From Uranotaenia lowii (taxonomy: Eukaryota; Arthropoda; Insecta; Diptera; Culicidae), in the NCBI RefSeq assembly GCF_029784155.1, contig NC_073691.1, positions 87,427,361 through 87,491,360 of the forward strand: a stretch of DNA of 64,000 bases, given 5' to 3'. Positions 22,076-33,193 of this stretch are shown here, piece after piece. How positions within the stretch are numbered: position 1 is the first letter of the stretch; each line of letters starts with the position of its first letter. Below the pieces are notes generated by a model, which was not told where the DNA came from, made no database searches, and worked only from the letters and a program-made list of their open reading frames with translations. The position numbers and the translations under genes are program-made.

Positions 22076-22379
22076 TATGGCATGTTGCCCCATTTGACGG
22101 TAAGTCAAAATATCTTAGTTTTAACAAATAACTTCATGAAACTACTTGTGGTTAAGGATCAGTGTTTATGTGTTTCAAAATTTAGTAAGAATTGTTCCTT
22201 AGCCCCTTTGCTTATGCAAATTTTGTAAAAATTGTCAAAAAAAAATTCTCATCTTCGAAGTTTTTCGTGGAACAAAATTTTTTTGTAATCACAAAACTTT
22301 TTCAGGGAAAAAAAGGTTTCTAGAGGGTTAAATAGCATAAAAATACAACTCGGTGATAAATCACAATTTTTCATCGATT

Positions 22380-22436
22380 TTGTATGAAAATTGTGGCTCG
22401 GATTACGCGGAAGCTCGGATGAGCGGGGTTCTACTG
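22380..22436 (-). mobile_element. pogo-like MITE terminus
   Basis: Read on the minus strand the end is CAGTAGAACCCCGCTCATCC, followed by CGAGCTTCCGCGTAATCCGAG. A TA follows at 22,437-22,438. The same terminal sequence opens the fragment at 52,940. The opposite end was not located. Confidence 0.6.
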
Positions 22437-22438
22437 TA

Positions 22439-24483
22439 ATTTAGTTTGGCATTTTGTTTGATAGATCTAAATGTTCTTCATTGATATGGATTAATATTAA
22501 TGAAAAGATGTTTGTGATAACAAAAATGAACTTCAGTAAATACACATACACTAGGTTCCAGCTGTTTTGGGATACATTGGGTCAGCTGTCAATTTTCATT
22601 GAGGACATAAAACCATAATTGTATGACCATTTTTGACACGGTTCCGAACAAAGCTATTTAGTTCAACTTAACATTCGATTTCAACAAAATCTGGGCTTCC
22701 AATTCCCTGAACCACCTCTGCGCAACGTGATGGAAACTTACCGATCGAATAATTGAGCTGGGTGAATGCTTCCGAACAAAATCACTGCTATAGAAAACCG
22801 AGCAGGAGTAGCGCTGGAATTGGTTGTGGAAAGTTAATCACAACGTAAAACAGTTTCGCCCTTTTTTTCCTTCTCTGCAGGCAGCTCGCCTTTTTCCCGA
22901 TCCCTAATCTGATTGGATCAAGTTCGATGGATTGGATTCCCGGGAAATGAAAAGGTTGTCCGTAGGTCGTCGTCGGGTGGCACAGCATCCTCGTTTATCA
23001 AAGGGAGCGAATCTCGAGAGCAATTAGTAGTGTAAACAGGTTCTTTGGCACTACAACACACTACGCTTAACTAAAACCGCCGGAAGTGGAGAGCTCATAT
23101 CCTTCGTTTTCGCTTCCTTGCATTCCGAGGTGTGCCTTTTCATTCAACCAAAACTTGCTCTGTGATGTGAATGAAAGGAAACTTCCTTCTCTTTTATAGC
23201 CGAGCACAATGGCGGGGGAAGACAATTATCTACCCCGGGAAGCACGATGAATGAACAGTCGAGTAAGATGATCGGGGAGATATCTGGCGGTATTCAATTG
23301 CCAACAACAGAATTGTCTTGCGTTGTACTGCCAATTTTAATTTGTTGAACAAATTTATACGGTATTTGTAAGTGGTTTGTGATTGATTTTACTTAAAAAA
23401 TTTAAAAAGTGTATAGTATCTCCCTGTTGCTATTGCAAATAACATAACCATGGGTTGAAAAAATAACTTTTTTGACTGAATTTTCCTCTTCCATTATGGC
23501 TCAGTTACCTATAAGTGCTATAAATGTAGGCGTACACCAAAGGCGCAGCTTAGATCCGATTCTAGGATCCGATAGGGATTCAGTTTCTATTGCCTTGTGT
23601 GAATATTGGAGTCAAACTTTGTCTGTTAACAAGATGGGACGACCTTGTCAAGCTGTGCTGAAACAATTTTTGCGTAATGAAATCACAAATTTATCAAAAA
23701 CTATTCATTTTCAAACGTTTTTATTTGATTTTTCGTTAAAAACAAGGTTTTCTTTTTCTTTGTATGTATGTATGTATGTTTGACCCACCAGTGGCTGATA
23801 GGTTTTTCGACCCGAGGCGGTACGGGAAGTCTTGATCGCACATTCAAATACTGTTCATGCTACTCATCAACAGTAATTGCATTACTACAACCAAGGGGTC
23901 CGTTACCACTGGCTTGGGACAGGTTTGACTCATCTCACTGATGATTGTCGAAACCGACCGATTCCACGCGTTTTTCTTCCAAATTCTAATATCTCCTTTT
24001 GTACCGACCTGTACTCCGTAAAACTAGTTTGTAAACTGATTTTTCATTCCCACTCTATGCGCGACGCACTCTCTTCTTTCGAAACTCTACACACTTTCTT
24101 CTCTCGGAAGAACTTGCCCTTTTACCGAAACGAGCTATTCATCTTCGGCTATTAATAGTGATGCCAATCACACAATCTTTTCTCTTTTCATACATTCCCA
24201 TATTTTAACAAGTCCGTATCATTCTTCCAGCTGTTCATTTTACGTTTATTCATCAAAGATATTTATTCTCATTTTATTTCCTACATTATGAAGTGAGAAT
24301 AAATAGATCTGCTATAGTAAAAGAAAAATGGATAACTGAATGATTGGCAACACTGGTATTTAAGAGAGTACGTTACTGTTCAGTAAGGCAGAAACTTTGG
24401 TCTCAAAGAGCGTTTTCGAGAGAGAGAAAGATTGTGTAGAGTTTAGAAGACTGCTGAATTTGATAGGAACCGAAGGGAAGAGC
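22439..24483. other. Mostly single-copy-looking non-coding DNA
   Basis: 22,580-23,330 and 23,780-24,060 have more balanced composition than the surroundings and might hold regulatory DNA or untranslated exons. A (TATG)n microsatellite lies at 23,762-23,780. A TATTTAAG box at 24,357 is 25 bp before a TTCAGT initiator-like site at 24,380, so a promoter or LTR fragment is possible. No coding exon can be supported. Confidence 0.35.
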
Positions 24484-24485
24484 TA

Positions 24486-25122
24486 CACAGTTAGAAAAAT
24501 CCTTGTAACATTACATGCAACTGCATGGGTAGAAGGGAATCGGGTATTTACATGTATCAATACGGCTTAATTCATGTAAACTTCCCATCGCCTTCAACTG
24601 ATTTGTTTACTGTAAACCTACATTTCCAATCATTACGACGGCAACGGCGATTGACATGTTGGTAGGAAAATAAGTTGTAATGCACTTGGGGTAACTCAAG
24701 CTTTCGTTGAATTCAAGTGTCATTTTTTTCTGGAACAAATATAATTGACAATTTGATATAATAATTACAATAATTAGAAGGGTATTAAGTTTTATTTCTC
24801 ACTTAATTGCTTAAAAACTCAGCATGAACCACCTCGATCGAACAGAAGCGAACAGCACACGAGCAGGTACAAAAAAATACGGTCGAACGTTGCGAACGCT
24901 AAGATTTACATGAAATTGCAAGCTAATTGATGAAGTTCGCCTTCGTTGGGAATCCAATAGGAACGAAAACAAAACAGAATTGGAAAACTGACGTTGACGC
25001 TGGATTTCGCATGCAGTGACATGTAAAGTTCATCTTAGCCTTTAGATGTTATACTCTTTTTCATATTTTTCGTGGCGATGATGTGAAAACGTGCAATGTA
25101 AGATTACATTTTTCTTTCTGTG
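24486..25122. mobile_element. 637-bp MITE with CACAG ends and TA target site
   Basis: The left end is CACAGTTAGAAAAATCC and the right end, inverted, is CACAGAAAGAAAAATGT. Both are flanked by TA (24,484-24,485 and 25,123-25,124). It has no ORF. The same kind of ends (TA-CACAGC) is seen in the element at 38,605-39,599. Confidence 0.65.
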
Positions 25123-25275
25123 TAGTTCAGTTTACAGACTAATTTTGTGAGGGATGGATCGCGTTGTTTTTCGTGCGACAGGAATTGCAGTCGTAGTGAA
25201 AAAAAAATTGCGGAATCGATTAGTAATCGAAAATTGTGAGAAAAAAGGTGCAGAATAAGTCGGTCGGTCTCGACA
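25123..25275 (+). repeat. 153-bp promoter-bearing repeat, copy 1
   Basis: It is nearly identical to 32,831-32,982, starting TAGTTCAGTTTACAGACTAA and ending AAGTCGGTCGGTCTCGACA. Differences are one or two bases in an A-run. The two copies bracket the satellite and purine-rich block. Downstream sequence differs completely. Confidence 0.88.
25127..25160 (+). promoter_or_regulatory. Inr + DPE core promoter, copy 1
   Basis: TCAGTT fits the insect initiator TCAKTY with A+1 at 25,129. GGATC at +28 to +32 fits the DPE consensus RGWYV at exactly the required spacing. There is no TATA box. Both host genes and non-LTR retrotransposons in Diptera use this architecture. Confidence 0.6.
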
Positions 25276-25420
25276 ATGGCGCGGTCGGTTCGTCTACGCT
25301 GTCAGTTTTGTTTTGAGTGGAGAGCTTTAGATTGGAATGTGTTTTTGTGAATGATGCAGCCGATTTTCCATAGGTGTTTTATTTGAAAGTGTTGATTACC
25401 GAAAGAAATCGTAGGCCACG

Positions 25421-25436
25421 ATGAAGCGGAATACAG
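25421..25436 (+). CDS. Possible first coding exon (ATG followed by a splice donor)
   Basis: If transcription starts at 25,129, a leader of about 290 bases is followed by ATGAAGCGGAATACAG and then a strong donor GTGAGA at 25,437. The ATG has A at -3. It would encode only MKRNT plus a split codon. An upstream ATG at 25,276 opens a 25-codon frame (MARSVRLRC...) ending in TGA, which could be an upstream ORF. No acceptor exon is identified, so this stays a hypothesis. The presumed intron would run into the satellite. Confidence 0.3.
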
Positions 25437-25672
25437 GTGAGAATTTTAACGACTGTTTGGTTGTTGAGGTATACGAGAAATTTGAATAAAAATCATGATT
25501 TTAGAGCATATGGTTTGTTGGTAGTTTGATTTTGAAATATCATTACTGGACGAGGATTGATAGTGAGAGTTAGTTCCTGCACAGATGAAACCCAACTGTC
25601 CGCCGATAAAAGGATGTATTCTTATCGACATCAAGGCCTTGAGGTGATACCTTATCAAAAAAGGGCCTTAGA

Positions 25673-26334
25673 GTACAAACCCCTGAGAGGGGCAGTACTA
25701 TAAGATGGAAGGTACAAACTCCTGAGAGGGGCAGTACTATGACATGGGAGGTACAAACCCCTGAGAGGGGCAGTACCATGGGATGCAAAGTACAAACCCC
25801 TGAGAGGGGCAGTACTGTGAAATGTGAGGTACAAACCCTTGAGAGGGGCAGTACCATGAAATAGGAGGTACAAACCCCTGAAAGGGGCAGTACTATAAGA
25901 TGAGGGGTACAAACCCTTGAGAGGGGCAGTACCATGGCATGCTAAGTACAAACTCCTGAGAGGGGCAGTACTATGACATGGGAGGTACAAACCCCTGAGA
26001 GGGGCAGTACCAAGGAATGCAAAGTACAAACCCCTGAGAGGGGCAGTACTGTGAGATGGGAGGTACAAACCCTTGAGAGGGGCAGTACCATGAAATAGGA
26101 GGTACAAACCCCTGAGAGGGGCAGTACTATAAGATGAGGAGTACAAACCCTTGAGAGGGGCAGTACCATGGCATGCTAAGTACAAACTCCTGAGAGGGGC
26201 AGTACTATGAGACGGGAGGTACAAACCCCTGAGAGGGGCAGTACCAAGGAATGCGCAGTACAAACCCCTGAGAGGGGCAGTACTGTGAGACTGGAGGTAC
26301 AACCCCTGAGAGGGGCAGTTCTTTAAGATAGGCG
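25673..26334. repeat. 39-bp satellite, 17 units, six-unit higher-order repeat
   Basis: Units begin GTACAAACCCCTGAGAGGGG CAGTAC and recur exactly every 39 bp from 25,673; the last, at 26,297, lacks one base. Units 2-7 match 8-13, and 14-16 match the first three of the set, a 234-bp higher-order repeat. Each unit holds a hairpin: GTAC and CCCCT pair with AGGGG and GTAC around a GAG loop. Because 39 is divisible by three, a long minus-strand frame with a TAPLRGLY repeat runs through it; I regard that frame as a by-product. Confidence 0.95.
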
Positions 26335-29300
26335 ATGGAAAAGAGAAAAAAAAAGAAAAATGATGGTTCAATAGTAAAAAAAGTACGATGAAAAGGAATA
26401 ATAAACAAAAGAGGAAATGGAAAAAAAATGAATTGGAAAATTCGAAGGGGAAGTTATCACAAAAGTGAGGATAATAGAAAGAGAGTTGATGTAGAAAAAG
26501 CAATATCAAAAAGGGTTTTAAAAATGAAGAATCAGATACGGAGAATTGAAAAGGAGTATGAAATTAAAATAAAAAAAATGGTATGAAGGCCGAAGAAGAA
26601 TAGATGAAATAAAAGATAAGAACAAGAATGGACATTTAATGTATAAAATAATGAAGAAAAATTGAAAGAATGATGAAACGAGAAGTGGCAAATGAACAAT
26701 GAAAAGTGAATTGAAAATAGAGGCAAAAAAAACGAAAGTAAACGGTTATTAAAGAAAGCAAAATTTATCAAGAAAATAAAAGAGAAAGACAAATCACATC
26801 GTAAAAATAGAAAAAAAAACGAAGAATTAAAATAGAGAGCAAGAAAAAAAGAATAAACTATAGAAAAAAAAGAAATGATGGGAAAAAAAGGATGAAGGAA
26901 AAATTGACCTATTATTATTTTAAAAAATAGAAAGAAAAGAGAAATTGAATTGAAAGCGAAAGATGAACAATGTTTTAACGAAAAACGTGAAATAGACGAA
27001 AGACATAATAAAAGTAGAGATTAAATAAAAGGATTTGGTAAAATGGAGAACAAAAAATGAAGATGAAGATTACGGTTTACGATATCGAAAGACATGAATA
27101 GTGTTGAGTCATGTGACTTGAAATTTTAATGATTATGAACAAACGTACATGAGATGATTTAAATCTGCTTTTGAAAGCATGAATATGTGACACTAGATTT
27201 TAAAGAAAGAAAAAAAAAACGATTTTAATATCACGATTAGTGACAAGAGTCTCAACAAAAAGAAAGAAAAAAGAAGGTGAAAGAGAATCAAAGTATATTA
27301 GAAGAAAAAGTGAGAAATAAAAAAAACAAATTCAAAGTAAGATAACGGAAAATAAAAGAAAATAAATAGTAACATGAAAAAATAAAAACGGAAATTAAAA
27401 AAAAAGAAAAACCGAAATATTTAAAGGTTTATTAACAAAACGAGAAAAAAAAGAAAATTTTATAAAAAAATAAATTTTTGAGCGGTTAACGGAGTAAGAA
27501 AATATGATCATGAAAAAGGAGAGAATGTAACAATGGAAAATGGTGATAAACATTTTCCAAAGAAGATTATGGAAAAGGAGAATAATATAAATAACTGAGG
27601 TTGGAGAATTGTATAATGAAGAAAATAACAATTAACAGCGAGAATACTAAATTGAGTGAAAAAAAAAACCATTCCAATACCATGAAATATCAATCGCTAA
27701 AATGGTAGTACCATGGCCAAGCCTCTCTTTAGAAAGTTGAGAATGGCTAATGGTTAATGATACAAAGAAGTATGATGAAAAGAAATATAAGTATTAGGAG
27801 AATCTAAAAGGAAAAAAAATGGAATAATGGAAAGGAGTTCCACAAAAGTTGAAAAAGTTAAAGTAAGAAATGAAGTTCAAAAAATTAAAAAAAGGAGATT
27901 CTGTCAAATGGAGAACGAAAAATGGAAATATGAAAAGAAAGTATGAAAAAAAAGAAAAAAGTCAAATAATATATCTAAAACTATGAAAAAAAATTACTGT
28001 TGGAAAGTCCACGAAAAAAAAAATTATTAAAACAAAGAGAAAGGATATTGAAAGTTAGAGATTGAAATGAAAGTATAAATAATAAAAATGTAAAAAAATG
28101 AAGGAACGGTACCGAAAGTTGAAAACGAAGAAAGAAAATTGGAAAATAGTAGATGAAAACACAAGTATTAACAAGAGGAGATTAATTGAAAATGGAAATA
28201 AGAAAATATATGGCAGGAAATGCTGAAAAAAAAATGGAATGAAATTAGAAAAAAAAAAACGGTAGAACGTACCAATCAGAACACAAATTTAGAGATAAAA
28301 TTGGAAGAATTTATGTAGAAAAATAAAATATTAAGATGGATGTTGTGGAGTGAAAAACGAAGAATAGTAATTTGAAAATAATAAAAAAGAATATGGATCG
28401 GAAAAAGATGAATGAAAGAGAAGGAGGAAAGTGGAGAATAATAGAATATTATCTAACAGAAAAGGAGAAAATAGAAGGAAATTAAATTAACAATTTGAAT
28501 CGTAGAATGCAAGAATTAGTGTATAATGCAAAATGAGCAATGGCAAAACGATTATGTATAATGTAGAAATATAAAGTTTTGTAATAGGAGTTTAGAGAGA
28601 GGAGTTTAAGATAGAAAATATAGATCGGTTAATTGAGGTAGAAAAATGGATCACGAAAAAGGGGGGGAATAAAAAAAAAAATGAAAATGAAAACATACAT
28701 TTTTCGAAAGGATAATTTAATGAATATATGAAGATGAAGAATCGTGTACAGAAAAGATAATGATATAGCCAGAGAATAGAACATTGAGTGTTAAAAAAAA
28801 AATTCATTCCAGTAGGTACCATGAAATGGAAGGTACAAGTTCTGAGAGAGTAAACGCCATGAATGGAGAGGTACTAATCGCTGAGAGTGGAAGCACCATC
28901 ACGAACCTTTCTTCGAAAAAATTGAAAAGGACAAAAGGATGGCGAGAAAAGAAATATGATAACAAGAAACAACTGTATATAGAGAAACAAAAAGTAAAAT
29001 AGATTAAAAAACAATGGAAGGGAAGTAGAAGGAAGAGTTGAAGTAAAAAAAGGATCCTGTAAAATGGAGAGCGAAAAATGAAAGATTGGAAAGATAGCAT
29101 GACAAAAAGAAAGAGAAAAATAATGAATGAAAAACTATGGGAATATGGATAAAAAAAAAATTAGAATTAATAACCAAATTAAATTAGGATACTATACCGA
29201 GAGCTGCATATGAAGAATAAGAAAAGAACAATGGAAAGCGGTGGATGAAAAAAAACATTAGTGTTAACAAAAGGAGATTAGTTAAGAATTAAAGAGTATC

Positions 29301-31640
29301 GAGCGGCAGACGAAGAAAGAAAATTGTATTTCAACAAAAATTGAAGAATGAAGAAATCACATCACAAAAGTGGAGACAAACCCAGCGAACATAAAATCGT
29401 ATTAAAAATGATAACTCAAGTCATTAAAAATGTTACTGCGAATCGTAATTCCAACTAACGCAAGTAAAATGTCGTAAAAATTGTTACTCGAGTCGGATTA
29501 AACGATTTAAATCGGATATGATAAAAAGTCCGCCATGTTTGCAGATTTTGAAGATGATTTCGTTGCATTTTTTATTCCGCGTGGGTCAAGTGAGAAAACA
29601 GCTTTGTTGTTCTCTCTGCGAACAGCAGTGCACCAAGATTGCTTAAAATCATATGGTGTATTTGCAAAAATTGCCCAATGACAGAAGCAGCAAATGTAGT
29701 CGCTGGCAACGATTTGTATGCGTTGATAGAAAAAACTTGTGCTCTCTTGCATTCTTTCAGTATGTATGAATATGGTGTCGAATATCGTCCAAATCGTAAT
29801 ATTTGAATGGTCCCTATAGAGGATGAATGAAAGGTAAGAAAGGGAAATGGAGTATCAAATAAAATTTAAAAGAAAAAAAAAAGAGAAGAAGTATTGAAAG
29901 TTAAACAATGGAAATTAAGTAAAAATAATTACTAAGGAAAGTGAAGTGCCAAGTGAACAATGGAAAACCGACGATTAAAAAAAGGAAGTATTTATAATAG
30001 GAAGTTTATTAAGAGAGAACATTGGATAATAGGGAAGAGTGGAAAAATTGAAAATGGCGAAAGGATGACGAGAAAAGAAAGTATAATGACAAAAAAAAAC
30101 CTGTATAAGGAGAAACGAGAAGTAGAGTAAAATAAGGAACAATTAAAGGGGGTTGCACAAAAGTTGAGAAAATAAAAGGAAGAGTTGAAGTCGACAAATA
30201 AAAAAAAAAAAGGTGGATTCTATGAAATGGAGAACGATAAATGAAAATTTTGAAAGATGATGAATGGAAAACTATGAGAAAATGGATGTCAGGAAGAATA
30301 GTAAATTAAATAAAAATAAGTTATAAAAAGTAGGAAAGGGAAATGAAAATTCTTGAGTTAAAAAAGTAAAGTAGAATCAATAAAGGAGTTCCAAATGATG
30401 AATGAATAAGGAACAGTGGAAAACGTTGGATGAAAAACGGAAGAATTGACAAAAGGAGATAAGTTGAGAATGGAAAGTAGAGAGTATCGGGCGGCAGACG
30501 AAAAAAAAGGATTAAAAAAACTGTATAATGAACACATTATATTATAAAAGTAGAGATAAAGATCGATATAGAAGATGGATTCCATAAAATGAAAGAGGAA
30601 AAAAAAGAGGAAGAGAATTAAAAAAAGAAAGTAAAAAAAATGAATGAAAGTTAAATAAGGGAAAGAAGTATCAAAGAACTTTAAAATCGAGGAAATAGAA
30701 AGTTATATGGTCGAAGCCCGGCCATATAATATAAATTAAAGTATAACTAATAAATGAGGATAATGAAGAATGCTAAACGTACAAAGAAAAACCAATGATA
30801 AAAAAGGAAGTATTGATAGAAGGTAATTGAATGAGAGAGAAATTTGTAAAAATTGGAGCGATTAACGTAGAAAAAAAAAGGATCATGAAAAAGGGGAGAA
30901 AAAAACAAATGGAAAATGATGATAAACATTTTTATAAAACGGGTAATGAAATTTTACTAAAAAGGAGAAGGGAAATAAAAAACTGATAATGAAGAATCGT
31001 GTACTGAAACAAGGAGAAAAGAATAGTAAGCAAAAAAAAAACATTTCAGTACAAACCCAAAGAGGGAAAATACCGTGAATGGAATGTACAAGCGCTGGAA
31101 GAGGCATTACCATGACCGAACCACTCTTTGAAAAATTGAGAATTTTAGAGTAAGGATGAGAAAAAGGGAATATGATGAAAAGAAAATAATTCAAGAAGAA
31201 AATAAAAAGAGAGTAGAATATGGAGTAATGAGAAGGGATTCCTAAAAGTTTAGACATTAAAAAGGACGAATGAAGTTAGAGAATGAAATTTAAAAATAAT
31301 TAGAAATCGATAGTTGTAAATGAAGAAAACATGAGAATGAAAAATTTAAGATGGGAAAGGTGATCAAAAAAGGGAAAGGAATACCACGAAACTTCAGAGA
31401 AAAAAAAAGGGATTCTGTAAGATGTAGAATGAAAAATGGAGGGCTGATAAAGTGTGGAAAAGGAATAAAAGAGAAATATTAATGTCAGAAGGAAAACAAA
31501 AGATTGATAAATAAAAGAAATTGAAACTTTATTGGAAATTGATCGTAAGAGAATGGAATAATAAAGCATAAGTAAAAAAGCCTATGACGGAAGTAGCAAA
31601 GAAAAAATGCAGAAACAACCTTAATACTAAAAAAAGAAGC
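26335..31640. repeat. Purine-rich macro-repeat (~1.1-1.2 kb period)
   Basis: For over 5 kb the plus strand is almost all A and G. Landmarks recur: decayed 39-bp-like units followed by a TTGAGAAT/ATTGAAAA...GATGACGAGAAAAG block near 27,730, 28,910, 30,040 and 31,130; GGAAAATGGTGATAAACATTTT near 27,535 and its relative near 30,915; and GAGTATCGRGCGGCAGACGA near 29,295 and 30,485. The minus strand gives many Phe/Ser-rich frames that are composition artefacts. No gene is visible. Confidence 0.8.
29368..29805. mobile_element. Insert with ordinary composition inside the purine-rich block
   Basis: About 440 bp of mixed composition, beginning near CCCAGCGAACATAAAATCGT and ending near CGTCCAAATCGTAATATTTG, interrupts the purine bias, which resumes on both sides. 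Motifs such as GTTACTCGAGTCGG suggest a MITE, but I could not find matched ends. Confidence 0.45.
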
Positions 31641-32159
31641 AGGCAATCAGGAATAAGAAAATTAACGCATAAAAGAAAAAAGGATTTGCATCTTTCGAGA
31701 TTAAAAATGAAATCAGATTGTTAAATGATTTCAAGCCAAATGTTTTTTTTACTAGTTCAGGAGTGTAGAGGCGGAGGCGAAAATTATAAATAACTTTTTT
31801 TAAAAGTGCTAAATTCAAAGCAGCATTACGTATTAAACTTCTACTACGAATATAAACTCGGGATTAATGTTATAAAAAAACATGTTCAATTACACAGAAA
31901 CATGTCCGCTGGAGTCTTCAATTTTCGTTCATTTATCTCTAGCACACTTTAGCAGCTTTCTCACATTATCCAAATTAAAGTTAAAATTACATTATAGGCT
32001 CACATTTTTCGAGTGTCTGAATTTTGTTAATTTTGTATACGAATACGTACAAGGAACACGAGATATGGCTGAAAAATCAAAGAATCCAGCGCATCCCTCT
32101 TTTGTGTGTTGATCTGCTTTTGCCCCAAATTAGCAGCTTTTGGTTCTTCGCCCATCAAA
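31641..32159. other. Non-coding transition zone
   Basis: Purine bias fades here. No element is recognised. Confidence 0.35.
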
Positions 32160-32830
32160 TCACAGGTAACAGGCTGAGGAGCGAAGAACAGCAGAAAGGC
32201 GATCGTTCTCTCGAACCAAAGGAACCGTGCTGGGTGGTGGTTCAAAAAAGAGTCGAAAAACGGCTCGCAAAAGAACGGCTCGAAAAAGAACGGCTCGAAA
32301 AAGAACGGCTCAAAAAAGAACCGCTCAAAAAAGAACCGCGACTCGCTCAACTCTGGTTCACAATCTGAACGGCAAGAGCGGAGTATGGAGAGCCGTTCAA
32401 TTTGATCAAATAAACGGCTCGGCTCGGATGCTCTGTTCGGTTTTTTTTTCGAGCCGTCCTGTAGCTCTTTTTTAACCACCCACCACCCACCTCGGTTCTT
32501 TTGGTTCGGGAGAGCGAACGAACGGATTCCTGCTGTTCTCCGCTCTTCAGTTTGTGTTGCTTGTTTGGTGATGGGAGGGAAACCAAGAGCTGTATATTTG
32601 AACCGGCTCTTTTGGAAAGAACGAACGAACCGTGACTCGTTTGATTCGAAGAACGGACGGCTCTCCACTTTCCGCTCTTGCATATTGTAGCGGTTAAATA
32701 TTTCAATCGGTGTTGAGCGGCGGGTCACGGTTCATTTTTGAACCGCGGCTCTTTTTTTAAGAGCCACGGGTCGTTCGTTCTTTTTGAAGAACCGGTTCAA
32801 ATGAGCGGCTCTTGAGCGCTCGCGCATCAC
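32160..32830. mobile_element. Self-complementary MITE rich in GAACGGCTC motifs
   Basis: The left arm at ~32,178-32,270 (GAGCGAAGAACAGCAG, CTCGAACCAAAGGAACCG, GGGTGGTGGTT) is inverted at ~32,465-32,555. Both arms hold many GAACGGCTC / GAGCCGTTC repeats. The right end reads GAGCGCTCGCGCATCAC just before the promoter repeat. Reading frames here are by-products of the repeats. Confidence 0.65.
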
Positions 32831-33193
32831 TAGTTCAGTTTACAGACTAATTTTGTGAGGGATGGATCGCGTTGTTTTTCGTGCGACAGGAATTGCAGTC
32901 GTAGTGAAAAAAAATGGCGGAATCGATTAGTAATCGAAAATTGTGAGAAAAAAGGTGCAGAATAAGTCGGTCGGTCTCGACACCTTCCAACTGTTCGAAA
33001 CAAATTAAGAATCCTGAAAAGGTATCTAAGTAACCTCCTCAAGATTCCAAATTTACCGAGATGCTCCGACTGGCTTGAACCCATAATCCATTGTATATCA
33101 GTTTTCCGCTCGTTTGATGTCATGTCCTACCCCCCATATATCCACAATAATAGAGTTAAGCTATTTTGAATATATATAATAAAAAAAAAAGGC
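32831..33193 (+). mobile_element. Promoter repeat copy 2 fused to a poly-A end (retroposon-like)
   Basis: The first 152 bp duplicate 25,123-25,275. Sequence then diverges after GTCTCGACA and ends at TATATATAATAAAAAAAAAA (33,173-33,192). A 5' piece with an Inr+DPE promoter joined to an A-tailed 3' end is what an internally deleted non-LTR element or a retroposed transcript would look like. No target duplication was found. Confidence 0.5.
32835..32868 (+). promoter_or_regulatory. Inr + DPE core promoter, copy 2
   Basis: TCAGTT gives A+1 at 32,837, and GGATC lies at 32,864-32,868 (+28 to +32), identical to copy 1. Confidence 0.55.

Noticed and set aside
25673..26334. CRISPR-like array
   Set aside because: Units follow each other with no unique spacers, the variable part is shared between units in a six-unit cycle, and the setting is eukaryotic.
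25655..26509. 284-codon minus-strand frame with a 13-residue TAPLRGLY repeat
   Set aside because: The 39-bp unit is a multiple of three and lacks stops in that frame, so a long open frame is automatic. The frame runs into low-complexity Phe-rich sequence and has no promoter or family support.
26532..31818. Many Phe/Ser/Leu-rich minus-strand frames that look like membrane proteins
   Set aside because: They are the direct result of A/G-rich plus-strand composition. None has a consistent hydrophobic-segment pattern or a homologous block.
32027..32728. 233-codon minus-strand frame with RFFFEPFFFEPF repeats
   Set aside because: It is created by the GAACGGCTC repeats of a self-complementary MITE.
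25123..32982. The 153-bp repeats as LTRs of one retrotransposon
   Set aside because: They lack TG...CA ends and a primer-binding site, and nothing between them encodes retroelement proteins. The sequence after each copy also differs.
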